From positions 60,088,513 to 60,152,512 of the forward strand of contig CM067539.1 of the NCBI GenBank assembly GCA_034509755.1: a DNA stretch of 64,000 nucleotides. Reading direction: 5' to 3'. The notes beneath the pieces were generated by a model. It made no database searches, was not told where the DNA came from, and saw only the letters and a program-made list of their open reading frames with translations. The DNA is from Anisodus tanguticus. Its lineage: Eukaryota > Streptophyta > Magnoliopsida > Solanales > Solanaceae. Each line of letters opens with the position of its first letter. Positions within the stretch are counted from its first letter, which is position 1. The position numbers were made by a program, and so were the translations under genes. Below are positions 24,509 to 36,345 of the stretch, piece by piece.

Positions 24509-24720
24509 ATCTGGAGGCCTGCAGTGTGGGTTCGAACCCTGGTGGGAGCAATTTGATCTCTTATGGGGGGGGGACCTTGTAGGTGATATCAGTTGCTCTG
24601 TTCTCAAACCCTGGTCATTCAGGCACATCCCGCGATTTACTGATAGTAGTGCTGAGGGACCGGGACTACTATCTCTAGGAATAGTCTGGCGTAAGCCGGG
24701 AAGCTGTTTATCAAAAAAAA
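24509..24720 (+). mobile_element. tRNA-derived SINE
   Basis: The 5' part has an RNA polymerase III B-box, gtgggttcgaaccctgg (about 24525), preceded by tctggaggcctgcag. The body contains ccgggactactatctctagg, and the element ends tgtttatcaaaaaaaa. This composition fits a Solanaceae SolS-type SINE. It lies immediately after the LTR end, and a target duplication was not resolved. Confidence 0.65.
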
Positions 24721-25930
24721 TATAGCTATTTGTATATCATTTATGCATCTCAGTATTTGGAGAACATCTATGATTAATATATTTGTATGTGTTGCCTTTG
24801 TAAGTGGTATCAATCACCATATCCTGACTGATTTCCCACAAATACTATTAAAATTTTGTTCTCCGTTGTGACTTTAATTTTTGAATTGAAGTCATTCTTT
24901 AAATACTTTTATCATCAATAACTGCAACGTGAGTATATTTCCTTATTGAATGAAATTCAGAATGCACAAAATATAAATAATACTTCAATATAACTAAAAA
25001 GTGGATGAAGAACTTCACCTTCTCCAACATATTCTATAACAAACTCTTGTTGCTTGATATCTTTATTTGCCACAATTTTAGAGCTTCATTTTCTATGTTA
25101 CATATCGACAAATGTAACCACCATTTATATAACGACGACAAATAGAAAGATTAGTCAACACAAAAGAAAAATAAAGAACAAAATAGATTAGCAAATGGAA
25201 GAATTACAAAAATGTAGGAATCGACATGGATTAACACAAAAGAGAAAGAATAACATAAAATAAGTTTGAAAATGAAAATGAAACACTTACCAGAAATTTA
25301 CTACAATTGTGAGATAAACATGATAATTTGTGATTATGCATTAGATAAAGAACCCACAAATTTTTTTTGCACCTGCACAATAATGCAAAAAAAAATCATG
25401 ACTTTTAAATTGTTCAATTCTTAGAAGAACATCTTGAAAAGGAGAAAGTGAAAATATAACGTCTTCTATTTTCTATCAAGATCGCTTACTAACATAGATA
25501 AAAATGATGGAAATTTGGGAGATCTAAAGACTTCACATGGAAAAAAGAAAATGAATCATCCACTTAAAGGTTATTTAAGAGCTATTAAAATCTAATTATT
25601 TAATAAATTCTATGATGGTAGGGATTTTTTTCCCTCCCATTCAAGAATTATGAAAGGTTAGAAAGTAATAATTATTCTTAAAATTTATTAATACCTCAAG
25701 AATATATTAATTTTGTTATAAAAAATTAGACAAAAGGCCAAAAAAAACGTACAAGAAGATTAAATACAATATTGAAGTTATTTAACAAAATTAATAAGGG
25801 TTTGTCTTAAACATGTTATATAGAGAGTTAAATGTAGCACATTTTTAATATAATTAAGAGATTTTTTTTTATAGAATAAACTTCTGATTTTTTTTAATAT
25901 AGCACGTAAATGAAAAATATAAAAAAAAAG
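24721..25930. other. AT-rich stretch, no gene seen
   Basis: No coding segment or element boundary was recognised. Composition is similar to the Helitron-like remnants that follow. Confidence 0.4.
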
Positions 25931-25939
25931 TAAAAAATA

Positions 25940-25997
25940 AATAAAATTCTTGATCATAGAGAAGTGTCACATCATCTTTCTCATTCATAGCTTCATT

Positions 25998-26031
<34 letters not shown>

Positions 26032-26735
26032 TGATATAGATTAAAATAAAATAGTTAAACATGATATAAAAAGCCAAAAAATGGAGAAAAGGGATAATTT
26101 ACTCATCTTTTCTACAATACTCTATATTTATTGAAATGTGAATGCCATATTGGTCTTATTTTAATTAGGTATCATAACTTGTACATTAAATTAGCAATTA
26201 TGAAATTAATTATTAATACTAATTAAGAGTAGAAGTTATGAAGACGAAGGGGTGTGAGACATAGAGATGACTTTTTAAATTAAAATAAAATAATTAAAAT
26301 GATATAAAAAGTCAAAAAAGAGAAAAAAATAAATAGAATCATCGGTCATAGAGAGGTGACACATAGGATTGTCTATTCCTAGCTTTATATTATATATAGA
26401 TTGGAGCATGACTTTACGAATAATACTTCTATCTTTTAGATTACTTCTTTAATTTGTAAATTGATATTATAAAATTTACAACAATAAATTCTTGGTCATT
26501 TAAGTATAAACATTAAATAATAGAAATGAAATAGAAGAGTAGTAATTGATACATTTATTCTTGTACAATAATAAGTAAATAAAATATAGGAAAATTTGTC
26601 CCAAAAAATGAGAAAATAAATAAATAAAATACTTTGCCAAAGAGAGGCGTTACATCACTACTCTAATGCCGCTTTATATTATATATAGATATAGATTAAT
26701 AGATTTGTCCGCGCTTCGCACGGTTGTAAAGAATC
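25940..26735 (-). mobile_element. Cluster of Helitron-like termini
   Basis: Three related blocks (about 25945-26020, 26325-26400, 26620-26700) read on the minus strand as TCTATATATAATATAAAGC or a close variant, followed by a segment like GTGTCACCTCTCTATGACC. This resembles Helitron 5' ends. Next to the third is a hairpin, ccgcgcttcgcacgg (26708-26722), like the hairpin near a Helitron 3' end, but without a clean CTRR. No helicase was found. A GATA microsatellite (26000-26031) lies inside. The call is tentative. Confidence 0.4.
26000..26031. repeat. GATA microsatellite
   Basis: About eight uninterrupted GATA units. Confidence 0.95.
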
Positions 26736-26834
26736 AATATGTATAATAATAATCTTATTCCCCTTCACATCAGAATAATCTTATTCCCCTTCATATCAAA
26801 ATAATTTTTTTTAGATAACCTTAATCATGAATAT

Positions 26835-29800
26835 TGTCGCGCACGATTTTCGACCCGCTCGCAGGTCAAAGCGGAGCACGGCGTATTTCGGTGATTCCTG
26901 GGTAAAGGATTGAGGAGTCGCCACCTAATTATTTTTTATGGTGAATTAGGACACCTAAATATTTAAACTAAATGCTGCAATGTAACTCCAATTTTAAGGT
27001 CTGCGAAACTAGCGAAATTCTAGATAAGGGTTCTTTATTATCCTAAAGGGAAGGGGTTAGGCATCCTTTAAGATCCGCTAACTTGCGGTTATCCGGTCAA
27101 ACTCAGGTTAATTATTACTAGAAAAATATATGTTTTTACAAGTATAACAGATTTAAAGATGTTTGCAAATAATTAGTAAATGATGCATTTTAAAAAGAAA
27201 GATACATGTAGAGAATTTTTAAATATGCATTTGTATGGTATTTAAAGAGAAATACATGTAGAGTTGAAAACATATGTATTTGACAATTGATAGTAAAACA
27301 AATTATTTATAATGCCAAAGAAGTAATATTTGGGAAATCAATGAATTGTAAATTGACAAAAGATAAACTTATTCGGTATGATTTAATAAAGCAAATAAAA
27401 GGTGACAAAAGTTGTTTTGAAAATCTTGAATACGCGTGACGAGCCTAAAATAAATAAACTAGCGAAGGATTTCTAAGTTTGAATTTAACCGAGCCTACAA
27501 ATATATAAGCTAGCGACGGGTTTCAAATCTTAAACTACCCTATGAATTAATCCTAAGTTTGCCTATTCTAAGCATTTCAATAGTTACATAAGTGCGATAA
27601 ATAATATTACAATACAAAGCGGGATAAAAGCTGAATTAAAGAAAGAAATAAAATAAATAAACACCGAAGAATAATCTGCCTTTATTTACTTTAATCCCTG
27701 CAAGCTGTCAAGAACAAACGGTTAGAAACATTTAAATACAAATAACTTCATATCCGTATTCAAAACAGTGAATGTTTTGATCACGGAGGGCTCAGACTTA
27801 AATTTTGAAAAGAACATTCCAATCACGTCGTGGCTGCAAACATATGACTAATGTGGTTTATTTTGATTTCCGTCTTTACAACTATGGAGGCCTCAAAATC
27901 GACGGATATTTTTTATCACCAGTGTAGTATCGTGTTCAAATCAAGCAAAATTAAATCAAAGCAATGAAGCGATAGCGCATAAGAGCGTAGCAGCGCAGAG
28001 AGGTAATTTCCGAAAAGACGTAACGTTTAGTTTAAAAATAGTAAAACAAGAAAACGGATATTTGAATGCTTTGAAACCGAAACAGAAAGCAATGTCTCGA
28101 AAGGTGCGGTGTTTAGTTTAAAACAAAAAATGGTAAAGACAATGAAACAAGAATCAAACCGGGTAGCAAACCGAAACAAAAAACAAAGTGCCCGAACGTA
28201 CGCGGTATTTGTTCAAAACAAGTAAAAATAGTAGAAAAGTAATCGAAACCGAGCAAAGAACTGAAACAAAAAAAAACGAAAAAGCGATCGTTTTCAGCCA
28301 AGAAACAAGAAAGAAATGGGTTTTAAAATAACGCAAAGAGTGGGCTGGAAACGCAGAAGCCGTGGGCTGTCCGAAACAGCCTAAAGTAGCAGGCTTTTAG
28401 CCAAGAAAACAGCAACAATTGTGCTAAAAATACAGCAGTGATAAGACATCAAATGAGCTCAAAATGCAGCAGTAAAATGTTTCCGAAAAGAAGTGTAAAT
28501 GGTCCAGATTGCAGCAACGTGGCAAACGCAGCAGTTGAGAATAATGGCTCAAAAGTGCGTAATCATCCCAAGTATTGCAGAATCAAGCGGCAGCCTCTCG
28601 GAATCAGCAGACCAAAAGGAACAAACCCTTAACGAGAACCATTTAAAGATGGCATGTATCCGGAATCTCAAGGTGCAACAGATACCACACCAGCACCGGT
28701 GGCACATCAAAGACATAAAGGAAAAGGTAAACGTAAAAACAAATCACACTAAACCTCAAACTTGAAAGATAAGAAGACAAAGAGGGGCTACCACCATTCA
28801 TTTCCGATGCCGCAACAAGATTCAAAAGGCTTCTTGAACCTTAGGCATGGCAGGCTATCGAAGAAGGCTAAACCCAACCCGAAGCTTGTCTTCGCTTTCA
28901 ACCAGCATAACAAGATAAATATAAAACCTAACATATATATTCTAAAGGTCTCAAACAAAGACAGGAACAACATGAGATGGAAGGACTGGAAACACAGACT
29001 TATCATTCAAACTTGTAGAACAGTGAGTGATTTCAAACATAGAGGATTCATATAATATGAAATACAAACCCTTCCAGTCAGATACATATTCAGCCATGTA
29101 GAGGCGTTGATATTCATGGAATATTCAAAGTATACATGATATGCTTGGGAATATGCAAGGATATACAACCTAGATATTCATCTGGGGTATACCTAGATGT
29201 CTATACTTTGTATACACTGAAACATGCCATTACATGATCATGATTGAGTTGAACATAAGAGGCGAATAAGCAATATCATAAAATGAAACCAGCTAGTTCG
29301 TACGGGTACGAAATACTAGCATAGGCCTTGTTTAACAATTTAACATATAGGGCATGTGCAAGATGGCTTAGGAGAACTTTACATGCTAATGTGGAGGAAT
29401 TTGGACACTTAAGCAAGTAAAGCAAGTATATAGTCAATTTGATAAACATGCAGACCTAGAAATAAAAGGTAACTAAACATACATGGCATTTGATATGTAG
29501 AATCACATAAGCTGGACTAAGCATTTATAGTCACATTCATGCTATGCATTAGGCATGATAAACCTTAAATAAGTGAGATAGACACATAAACACGCTCATA
29601 GGCATACAACCACGAAATTGGCTAATCCAAAGATGACATTTTTGTAGGCACATCATTGTCTAAGCTAGACCAAACATGCATATCTTTTCAGGTAAGCAAC
29701 ATACACTAACCACATGGTTCCAAAAAAAAAAAATGATTTTTTTTGCTATCACAAAAACAAACTTACACTAAGATAAGCAAAGATATATGCACAACCAACT

Positions 29801-32464
29801 TAGGATAAATATGGGAGGCAAACAGAAGAGACTTTCATGGTCATTAAAAAAAACAACAACTTAAGTATGCAAGGCCACAGACACAAGGACATACACAATA
29901 ATAGCTTAGGTTGTATGAGACATAATGATACTCCAAATTAGACATGGCATGACTAAATATGGTTATCAAATGAACCTTAAGTCAACAAGCTGTTATATCA
30001 AAGCAAAGAAATATCTAGGACATGTTAAATTAAGCACAAGAACTCTGATAGGAACAAACATGTTTCAATAGTATTTAGATTATCCCTAGTAAATCATATC
30101 CGTAAATACGACATGCATGAGGCTATATATTGGTTATCTCCGCATTCATTTTTCATCCGACTTAGGCGGACTAAATGAGTGTTCACGAGAGAATACTAAC
30201 ATGCATCACATCACTCACAAACCACAAGGATATATGGACATGACAAATACATAGAATATCCTAAGTGTTTCATCATGAATAGGCAGTGCATTTAGGATTC
30301 GAGCCTAACTAGTCATATTAATCTCTTGAAAAGGGTAAGCCGAACCGAATAATGTAGACAAGTGTGGTAAGGTAAGCAATATGGCACAGCCTTGGTTATC
30401 CTCGGATTAAACGTACTAACCTAAACCAAGCATCAACCATTTAGATTATTATTTAACCAAACAGAGACTAGGTGACATATTATGAGCATTTTAAATATAT
30501 TCAAACCAAGTAAGATGTCCAGAGGCCAACATACACATTATACAAGCATTGATTTCTCTTAACAACATGTTCTTAACTTAAAATTGGTGTTGAATGGCAT
30601 AGCAAGGACACAGGGACATGGATTGGCTAAACAGAGTCTTTAAGAGGTCGAACATGTCTCTCAAACCAACATCATATGAACCAAACAATCAAGAAATGGT
30701 TAAAAATAAATTGTAGTTAACACACTAATAATTGGTTAATGAACACAAGCAGTAACCATTATAACCAGACATGCTTATTATTCTTAATAGATAACCTAAT
30801 GATCCCAGGCAGTGGCTAATTTGACAAAACATACATAATAATTAACTAGCAGGCTCAAACAATAATTAAACATGCTTAATCAACACGCAAACACATAATG
30901 TAAATTACACTAAGCTAATCACATAGAAGATCAAAAAGGGTTTGTGTTTACTTACCTTCTCCGGGTAGCGAACTGAGGCGTTGTTTTGAAATGTCGAATC
31001 CGCGCGAAAATGTTTAGAATTCTGATTTATTTTCGATTTCGAATTCGATTTTCCTCGAAATAGAATTCGCTTTCGATGTTCGACCCGACCCGAGTGACCC
31101 GACCCGGCAGCGATCGACGACCCGACCCGAATTGAATTGAAACAAAAGAAATCGATATTTTGAGGGTGAAATTTAGGGAAAAGAAAAGTAGTATTTTTTC
31201 GGAATTTTTAAGTTGAAGAACATATGCAAGAACAAACACTTTTAAGTAGATTTCGGATTTTTGAAATCCGAAATCTTCCCAATATTGAAGAACACAAACA
31301 AAGTACAAAGCAAAACCTTTAAGAAAATTTCGGACTCATAAACATAAATTTTCGGACTTAAAATCGACCCCAAAAACTCTAAAATATCGACTTCATAGAC
31401 AGATTTTCGGACCTCCTCTAAATGAAGAACAAAGGGGATATTTATAGGTGAATTTCCCCCCAAGAAAGAGTTTGAAATTTGAATTAAAGGTAAAAGAAAT
31501 CTGAACTTTGGAAGCGGATTTTAGGGGTATGGGTATGGTGAAGTGATGGGAGGGGTGTGGTGGTGTCAGGGTTTGGTGGTGGCAGTGGGTGAGGCGACCG
31601 GCGTGTGGGGTCGGGTATGGGGGGTATGGGGTGTGCGGCGGTTGAAGGGTTTTAAAGGTTTAGGTTTGTAGATTTTTTTGTTTTTGGGTTTTGTTTGGTT
31701 TGGGGGAATTAAAAGGGGGATGGGTTAAAAGAATTGGGGTGGGTCGGGTTGGACGATGTGGGTACGGTCCTATTAATTGTTGGGTTGGGGTTATAAGGGA
31801 ATGGGAATTGGTTTAGGGGAAATGGGTATTTAATTGGGGAGTTTGGCTTTGGGCTTGTTTGGTGTGGGCCGTTTGGGGGGGTTTGTTTTGTTTTGTGGGT
31901 TTTGATTTATTTTGGGTGAGGGGAGATTAAAGATGGTTGTTGGGCTTCGGTTTTGGGGTGGCATTGGGTTGAAAAAAATAAAAGGGGAAGTTGTATTGTT
32001 TTGGGTTATGTAGAAATTGTTTTGGGTTTTGGGGGAAAAAAAGTTATGGGTTTAGAAATTGTTTTGGGTTAGGAAAATAAAAATGGGTTATGTATTTTAA
32101 AAATATGAAAAGGGGCTTAATATTAAAACATATTTATATATTTTTTGTAAAAGATGTGAATTATTTAAAATAACGTAACGATGTGATAATAATAAAAATA
32201 AAATATAATATATGCGAAATGTTTAATGCTTGATAAAAACGGAAATACGATGCCATTTTTGTGGGAAAAAAATAAAATAACATAGAATATTATGGATAAA
32301 ACTATGGTTATGATAAAGATGCAAATGATAGAAAAAATGTGAATAATGATAATAATAAGGTATATACACATATATGCCTATATTAAAAATTGTTTTAAAA
32401 GTGTCAAAAATATTAAAATTTACGAATAAAATCATAAAAGATGGGACAAAATTGGGTGTCAACA
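26835..32464 (-). mobile_element. 3' LTR of an Ogre/Tat-like Gypsy element, 5.63 kb
   Basis: On the minus strand it starts TGTTGACACCCAATTTTGTC and ends ATCGTGCGCGACA, so it has TG...CA tips. Very long LTRs of this sequence type are characteristic of the Ogre/Tat lineage. A polypurine tract lies immediately upstream on the sense strand (32465-32477), showing this is the 3' LTR. The segment 29870-32206 recurs at 36247-38606, nearly identical. Apparent ORFs inside it (for example 31027-31308) recur in both copies and look like no known protein. Confidence 0.85.
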
Positions 32465-32477
32465 GATGCCCCTCTTT
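32465..32477 (-). promoter_or_regulatory. Polypurine tract of the Ogre/Tat-like element
   Basis: The minus strand reads AAAGAGGGGCATC directly before the LTR start TGTTGACACCC. This is the expected primer site for plus-strand DNA synthesis in reverse transcription. Confidence 0.8.
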
Positions 32478-32851
32478 GGACGGAGACGATGAAAGAGTTT
32501 TCGGCCAAAGAAGTTGACTGAGTAGCCAATTTTGTCCTGACCATCGGGACTGCATGGGTAGAAATAGGATCCCAGGAGGGGGGAGAGAAGTTATTGAAAA
32601 GTTGGTGCAGATTCAAGAAATATTGCCCCAGTGTCGAGTTATGATGACACTGGTCGCAGATGTGACAAAACTATTGGGAAAGAGCGGATAGACGTTCGAA
32701 GTAGGTCGTTGACCAATTTGCCTCGGTTCGCCGTAAGAGATAGTTCCACGTTGTGATGAAGTTCCTGCAAATTAAAGCTCCTGCAAACTAAAGCTTAAGA
32801 TAAAATTAGTGTATAACTGCTGAGGAAAAATTGTAGAGAATATAACTTGGA

Positions 32852-33639
32852 AATACCCGCATTAGGAGGTGCGCGCCTGACTGAAATTAAAATACCCGCA
32901 TTAGGAGGTGGGCGTCTGACTGAAATTAAATACCCGCATTATGAGGTGGGCGCCTGACTGAAATTTAAATACCCACATTATGAGGTGGGCGCCTGACAGA
33001 AATTAAATACCCGCATTATGAGGTGGGCGCTTGACTGAAAATAAATACCCGCATTATGAGGTGGGCGCCTGACTGAAATTAAATACCCGCATTATGAGGT
33101 GGGCGCCTGACAGAAATTAAATACCCGCATTATGAGGTGGGCGCCTGACTGAAAATAAATACCCGCATTATGAGGTGGGCGCCGACTGAAATTAAATACC
33201 CGCATTATGAGGTGGGCGCCTGACGTAAAATTAAATACCCGCATTATGAGGTGGGCGCCTGACTGAAAATAAATACCCGCATTATGAGGTGGGCGCCTGA
33301 CTGAAATTAAATACCCGCATTATGAGGTGGGCGCCTGACCGAAAATAAATACCCGCATTGTGAGGTGGGCGCCGACCGAAATTAAATACCCGCATTATGA
33401 GGTGGGCGCCGACATAAATTAAATACCCGCATTATGAGGTGGGCGCCGATCCGAAAATAAATACCCGCATTATGAGGTGGGCGCCGGCGAAATTAAATAC
33501 CCGCATTATGAGGTGGGCGCCTGACTGAAAATAAATACCCGCATTATGAGGTGGGCGCCTGACTGAAATTAAATACCCGCATTATGAGGTGGGCGCCTGA
33601 CTGAAATTTAAATACCCGCATTATGAGGTGGGCGCCTGA
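32852..33639. repeat. Tandem array, 21 units of 36-39 bp
   Basis: Units of the form aatacccgcattatgaggtg + ggcgcctgactgaaatta are repeated 21 times. They lie in the 3' untranslated part of the Ogre/Tat-like element, between gag and the polypurine tract. Unit ends alternate between aaatta and aaaata in mostly three- and two-unit blocks, suggesting higher-order amplification. The first four units are the most diverged (gcgc, gtct, cacatt variants). Most variation lies in the ctgactg segment. Confidence 0.97.
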
Positions 33640-33984
33640 AATGACGTCGTTGTATTGATGTGTTGTGTTGAAGACGTCGTTGTAATGCTGTAAGATAGTT
33701 GTTGTAAGGACATAATGTTGATGTCGTCGTATAGATGCAAAACTGGAACGTAATCCTTGTAGTGAGTTGTGATGCCGAAATTATTTGGGAAATTGATCAT
33801 AAGTGATGTGGCTTCCCCGCTTCTTCCAACTCTTTGAAGAACTGTACTCAAAGAAAATTTATGAGTTCGGGGTGGGGCGGTTGATTCGCGTTGACTTTGT
33901 AGCTTTGGCTCTTGATAGTTGCATGTCCTGGCCGATTCGGACACTGTGCCCCTATCTAGTTCCCGCCTTGGCTAACCGCTAATG

Positions 33985-34255
33985 GAAACAATTTGTTTAC
34001 GAGAAAGTATGCATATCGAAAAAGTTCTTGGCGAACTCAAATGAAAATTTTTGTTGATAATAATTTGCTTATGAGAAAGTATGCATATCGGTAAAAAGTT
34101 CTTGCCGAACTCTAATGAAAATTTTTGTTGAAAATAATTTGCTTATAAGAAAGTAGGCATATCAGTAAGAAAGTTCTTGTCGAACTCTAATGAAAATATT
34201 TGTTGAAAATAATTTACTTATAAGAAAGTAGGCATATATGTAAAAAGTTATGTCG
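33985..34255. repeat. Second tandem array, four units of 72-75 bp
   Basis: Units start aataatttgcttatgagaaa, include gtatgcatatcggtaaaaag and ttcttgccgaactc, and end tttttgttgaa. The fourth is incomplete. The array lies between the 38-bp array and gag in the same element. Confidence 0.9.
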
Positions 34256-34522
34256 AGCAGTGACATGTCGTGAAACAAAGCAAACGTCTAATCCAAAATC
34301 CTTCTTCGGCGAAGGCTTAGTTTGCCGATGCTTTTCCATGTTTATTGGCGTCCTCTGGCAGTGATCCCTTAAAAAATGCCCCAGTTTTCGATATGTGAGG
34401 ATGCTGAACTTTCAACTGGACCAAGTCGAGTCTTGAGTGGGTTGTTTGCCTGGCCTGTCGAGGCGATCAGATGGGTGCATTTTGTCATATGTGATATAAA
34501 GGAAAAAATATTTCCTAATGGT

Positions 34523-34690
34523 GGGACCGAGGCCGATTTAGGCCGCCTACGTATCCCGCCGAGGGAATCAGGTCATGACGTAGTTCATTATAAGCAAAGG
34601 AGATTGTATGGGTTTTTCTAAAAATGGGACCGAAGCCGATGTGGCCGCCTACGTATCCCGCCGAGGGAATCAGGTCATGACGTAGTTCAT
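34523..34690. repeat. Direct duplication of about 70 bp
   Basis: Two copies (34523-34593 and 34625-34690) share ggccgcctacgtatcccgcc and gagggaatcaggtcatgacg. They lie in the non-coding 3' region of the Ogre/Tat-like element, where this sequence type is usual. Confidence 0.85.
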
Positions 34691-35263
34691 GTTACAAAAA
34701 AAGATTTGTTTTTTGGGGAAATTTGCAATCTAGGAAACGGAACCCGACATGGGTTCTTTGCATATCCCGCCAGGGAGCGCAACTTTTACAACATAGAAAA
34801 AGTATTTCATAGAGAAGAACTAATCTTAGATATGGTATCTCTTCACTGCATCTGCATTGATGGTTTTCGGCCATTCTATTCTGATAAGGTTGCCCCGACG
34901 ATTGCGTCCATCTCGCTTTCATCACTCGCCTCTTCGTACATGATTTGGCTTCGAACGATAGGGAAATGCCCCAGTAGAAGTCCTGGTCGTAGCGTGGTAG
35001 CCCAAGAGTACCAATGGCAAACGTTTGTGCCGATGCTTGTAACTTATCAACTATCCTGATGTTTCATCCAAATCTGGCTTCGACTTATTCCAAAAAAATG
35101 CCCCAGTTCTTCCGGTTGTGAGTCCTTCTCATATTCTTCGAAGCCTTGCTTGTTGTTTTGGACCTTGTTTGCTTGTTTCATTATATGTCACATATTATCG
35201 ACAGATTTATTAGTTTGCATGATGAAAAAGAAAAGAAGATTATTAAACAAACATATTTTTTTT

Positions 35264-35292
35264 TATTTATTATTATTATTATTATTATTAAT
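35264..35292. repeat. ATT microsatellite
   Basis: About nine ATT units. Confidence 0.9.
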
Positions 35293-35439
35293 TTATTTTT
35301 TTTAAATAGCAAAAGCAATGCAGATTTGTCTTTTTTAAGCTTTCAAAAGGTGGAGGTAAAACATATTAAATGCATATATGTGATTCAGGCCTCAATCTGA
35401 ATCGCATTGTTTCATTAAACATTAACGAAATTAACTAGT

Positions 35440-36345
35440 TTATGGGAGAAACAAGGCCGGGCACAGTCCAATTTCGCAAATCATCTTCTTGCTCGCATCT
35501 TTAGCGTAATCATCGAGAATCACATTGCATCCTGCTTCTTCTTCAGTAATGAAAAGACTTTTGAATCCTTCAACGAGGTTGGTTGCATTGTCCTCCTTTG
35601 ATTCCTGAGTGGCGCATGCTCTGACGAATGACTGACTCAGAGGTGGAATAGGCTTTGGCAAAAGAGCATCTCTCTTCCTTCGGAGATTGGTTGATAGGAT
35701 TTTTCCAAGAAAAGATGGTGCCATGACCCGCGACTTTGGAGGAAGTACTTCTACTCCAAACGGTGCCCTCAATTGGACTATAATCATAGGGGTGACAAAG
35801 GTTGATGATTTAACCTTTTCCTTTCTCTGGACTGGCACAATAGTCCCTTCCAAGTTGTGTTCTTCATCAACAGTAATCATGTTTACATTTGCATCGTCAT
35901 GATCTGGCAAAGAGTTATTGTTTTCATTAGAGACAGGTCCTTTCAGTCGGATAACTCCTTCTTTGACTAATGCCTCGATTTTGTCTCTGAGGGAATAACA
36001 ATTTTCAGTGTCGTGTCCAGGGATTCCTGAGTGGTATGCACAATGCTTAGTCTCATCATGACATTTGGGAACAGGATTGGGGACATTTCCTGGGATGGGG
36101 CCGGAGTATTCTGCGGTTCTTAGTCGTTCATACAACCGGGCTCGAGGTTCGGCTAAAGGTGTATAGGTTTTAGCTGGCTTTCTTTCGTCTTTTGCGCGGG
36201 GTCTGGGTGCGTTTGGTAGATGGACTCGTGGCTGAGGTAAGTATGCGGGGCCACAGGCACAAGGACATACACAATAATAGCTTAGGTTGTATGAGACATA
36301 ATGATACTCCAAATTAGACATGGCATGACTAAATATGGTTATCAA
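35440..36345 (-). CDS. Ogre/Tat Gypsy gag ORF, N terminus fused to LTR sequence
   Basis: This is an uninterrupted 301-residue ORF. Residues from about 34 on resemble the Gag of Tat/Ogre retrotransposons: TYTPLAEPRARLYERL (60-75), then a zinc-knuckle-like C-x2-H-x5-H-x4-C in CAYHSGIPGHDTENC (C102, H105, H111, C116), LRDKIEALVKEGVI, SLPDHDDANVNMI, and a C-terminal half rich in basic and hydrophobic residues. Gag would form the particle that packages element RNA. The first 33 residues come from sequence that is LTR in the other copy, so the true Gag N terminus is lost and the annotated start is incidental. No protease, RT, RNase H or integrase follows in the 3 kb down to the polypurine tract, so the copy is non-autonomous. 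Confidence 0.8.
   Translation of the reverse strand: MITIFSHAMSNLEYHYVSYNLSYYCVCPCACGPAYLPQPRVHLPNAPRPRAKDERKPAKTYTPLAEPRARLYERLRTAEYSGPIPGNVPNPVPKCHDETKHCAYHSGIPGHDTENCYSLRDKIEALVKEGVIRLKGPVSNENNNSLPDHDDANVNMITVDEEHNLEGTIVPVQRKEKVKSSTFVTPMIIVQLRAPFGVEVLPPKSRVMAPSFLGKILSTNLRRKRDALLPKPIPPLSQSFVRACATQESKEDNATNLVEGFKSLFITEEEAGCNVILDDYAKDASKKMICEIGLCPALFLP

Noticed and set aside
24504..24520. Target duplication joining the Copia right LTR to its left flank
   Set aside because: The left flank (aatta) and right flank (aatcc) do not match well enough to claim a duplication.
31027..31463. ORFs in the Ogre-like LTR, repeated at 37404-37876
   Set aside because: They are conserved only because the LTR is duplicated; the translations are low-complexity and match no family.
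32852..33639. CRISPR-like array of short repeats
   Set aside because: The whole unit is repeated with no unique spacers, and it lies in a plant retrotransposon; it is a tandem repeat.
34376..35059. Plus-strand ORFs in the Ogre-like internal region
   Set aside because: They lie antisense to the element in its non-coding 3' part and contain repeated LTR-type sequence.
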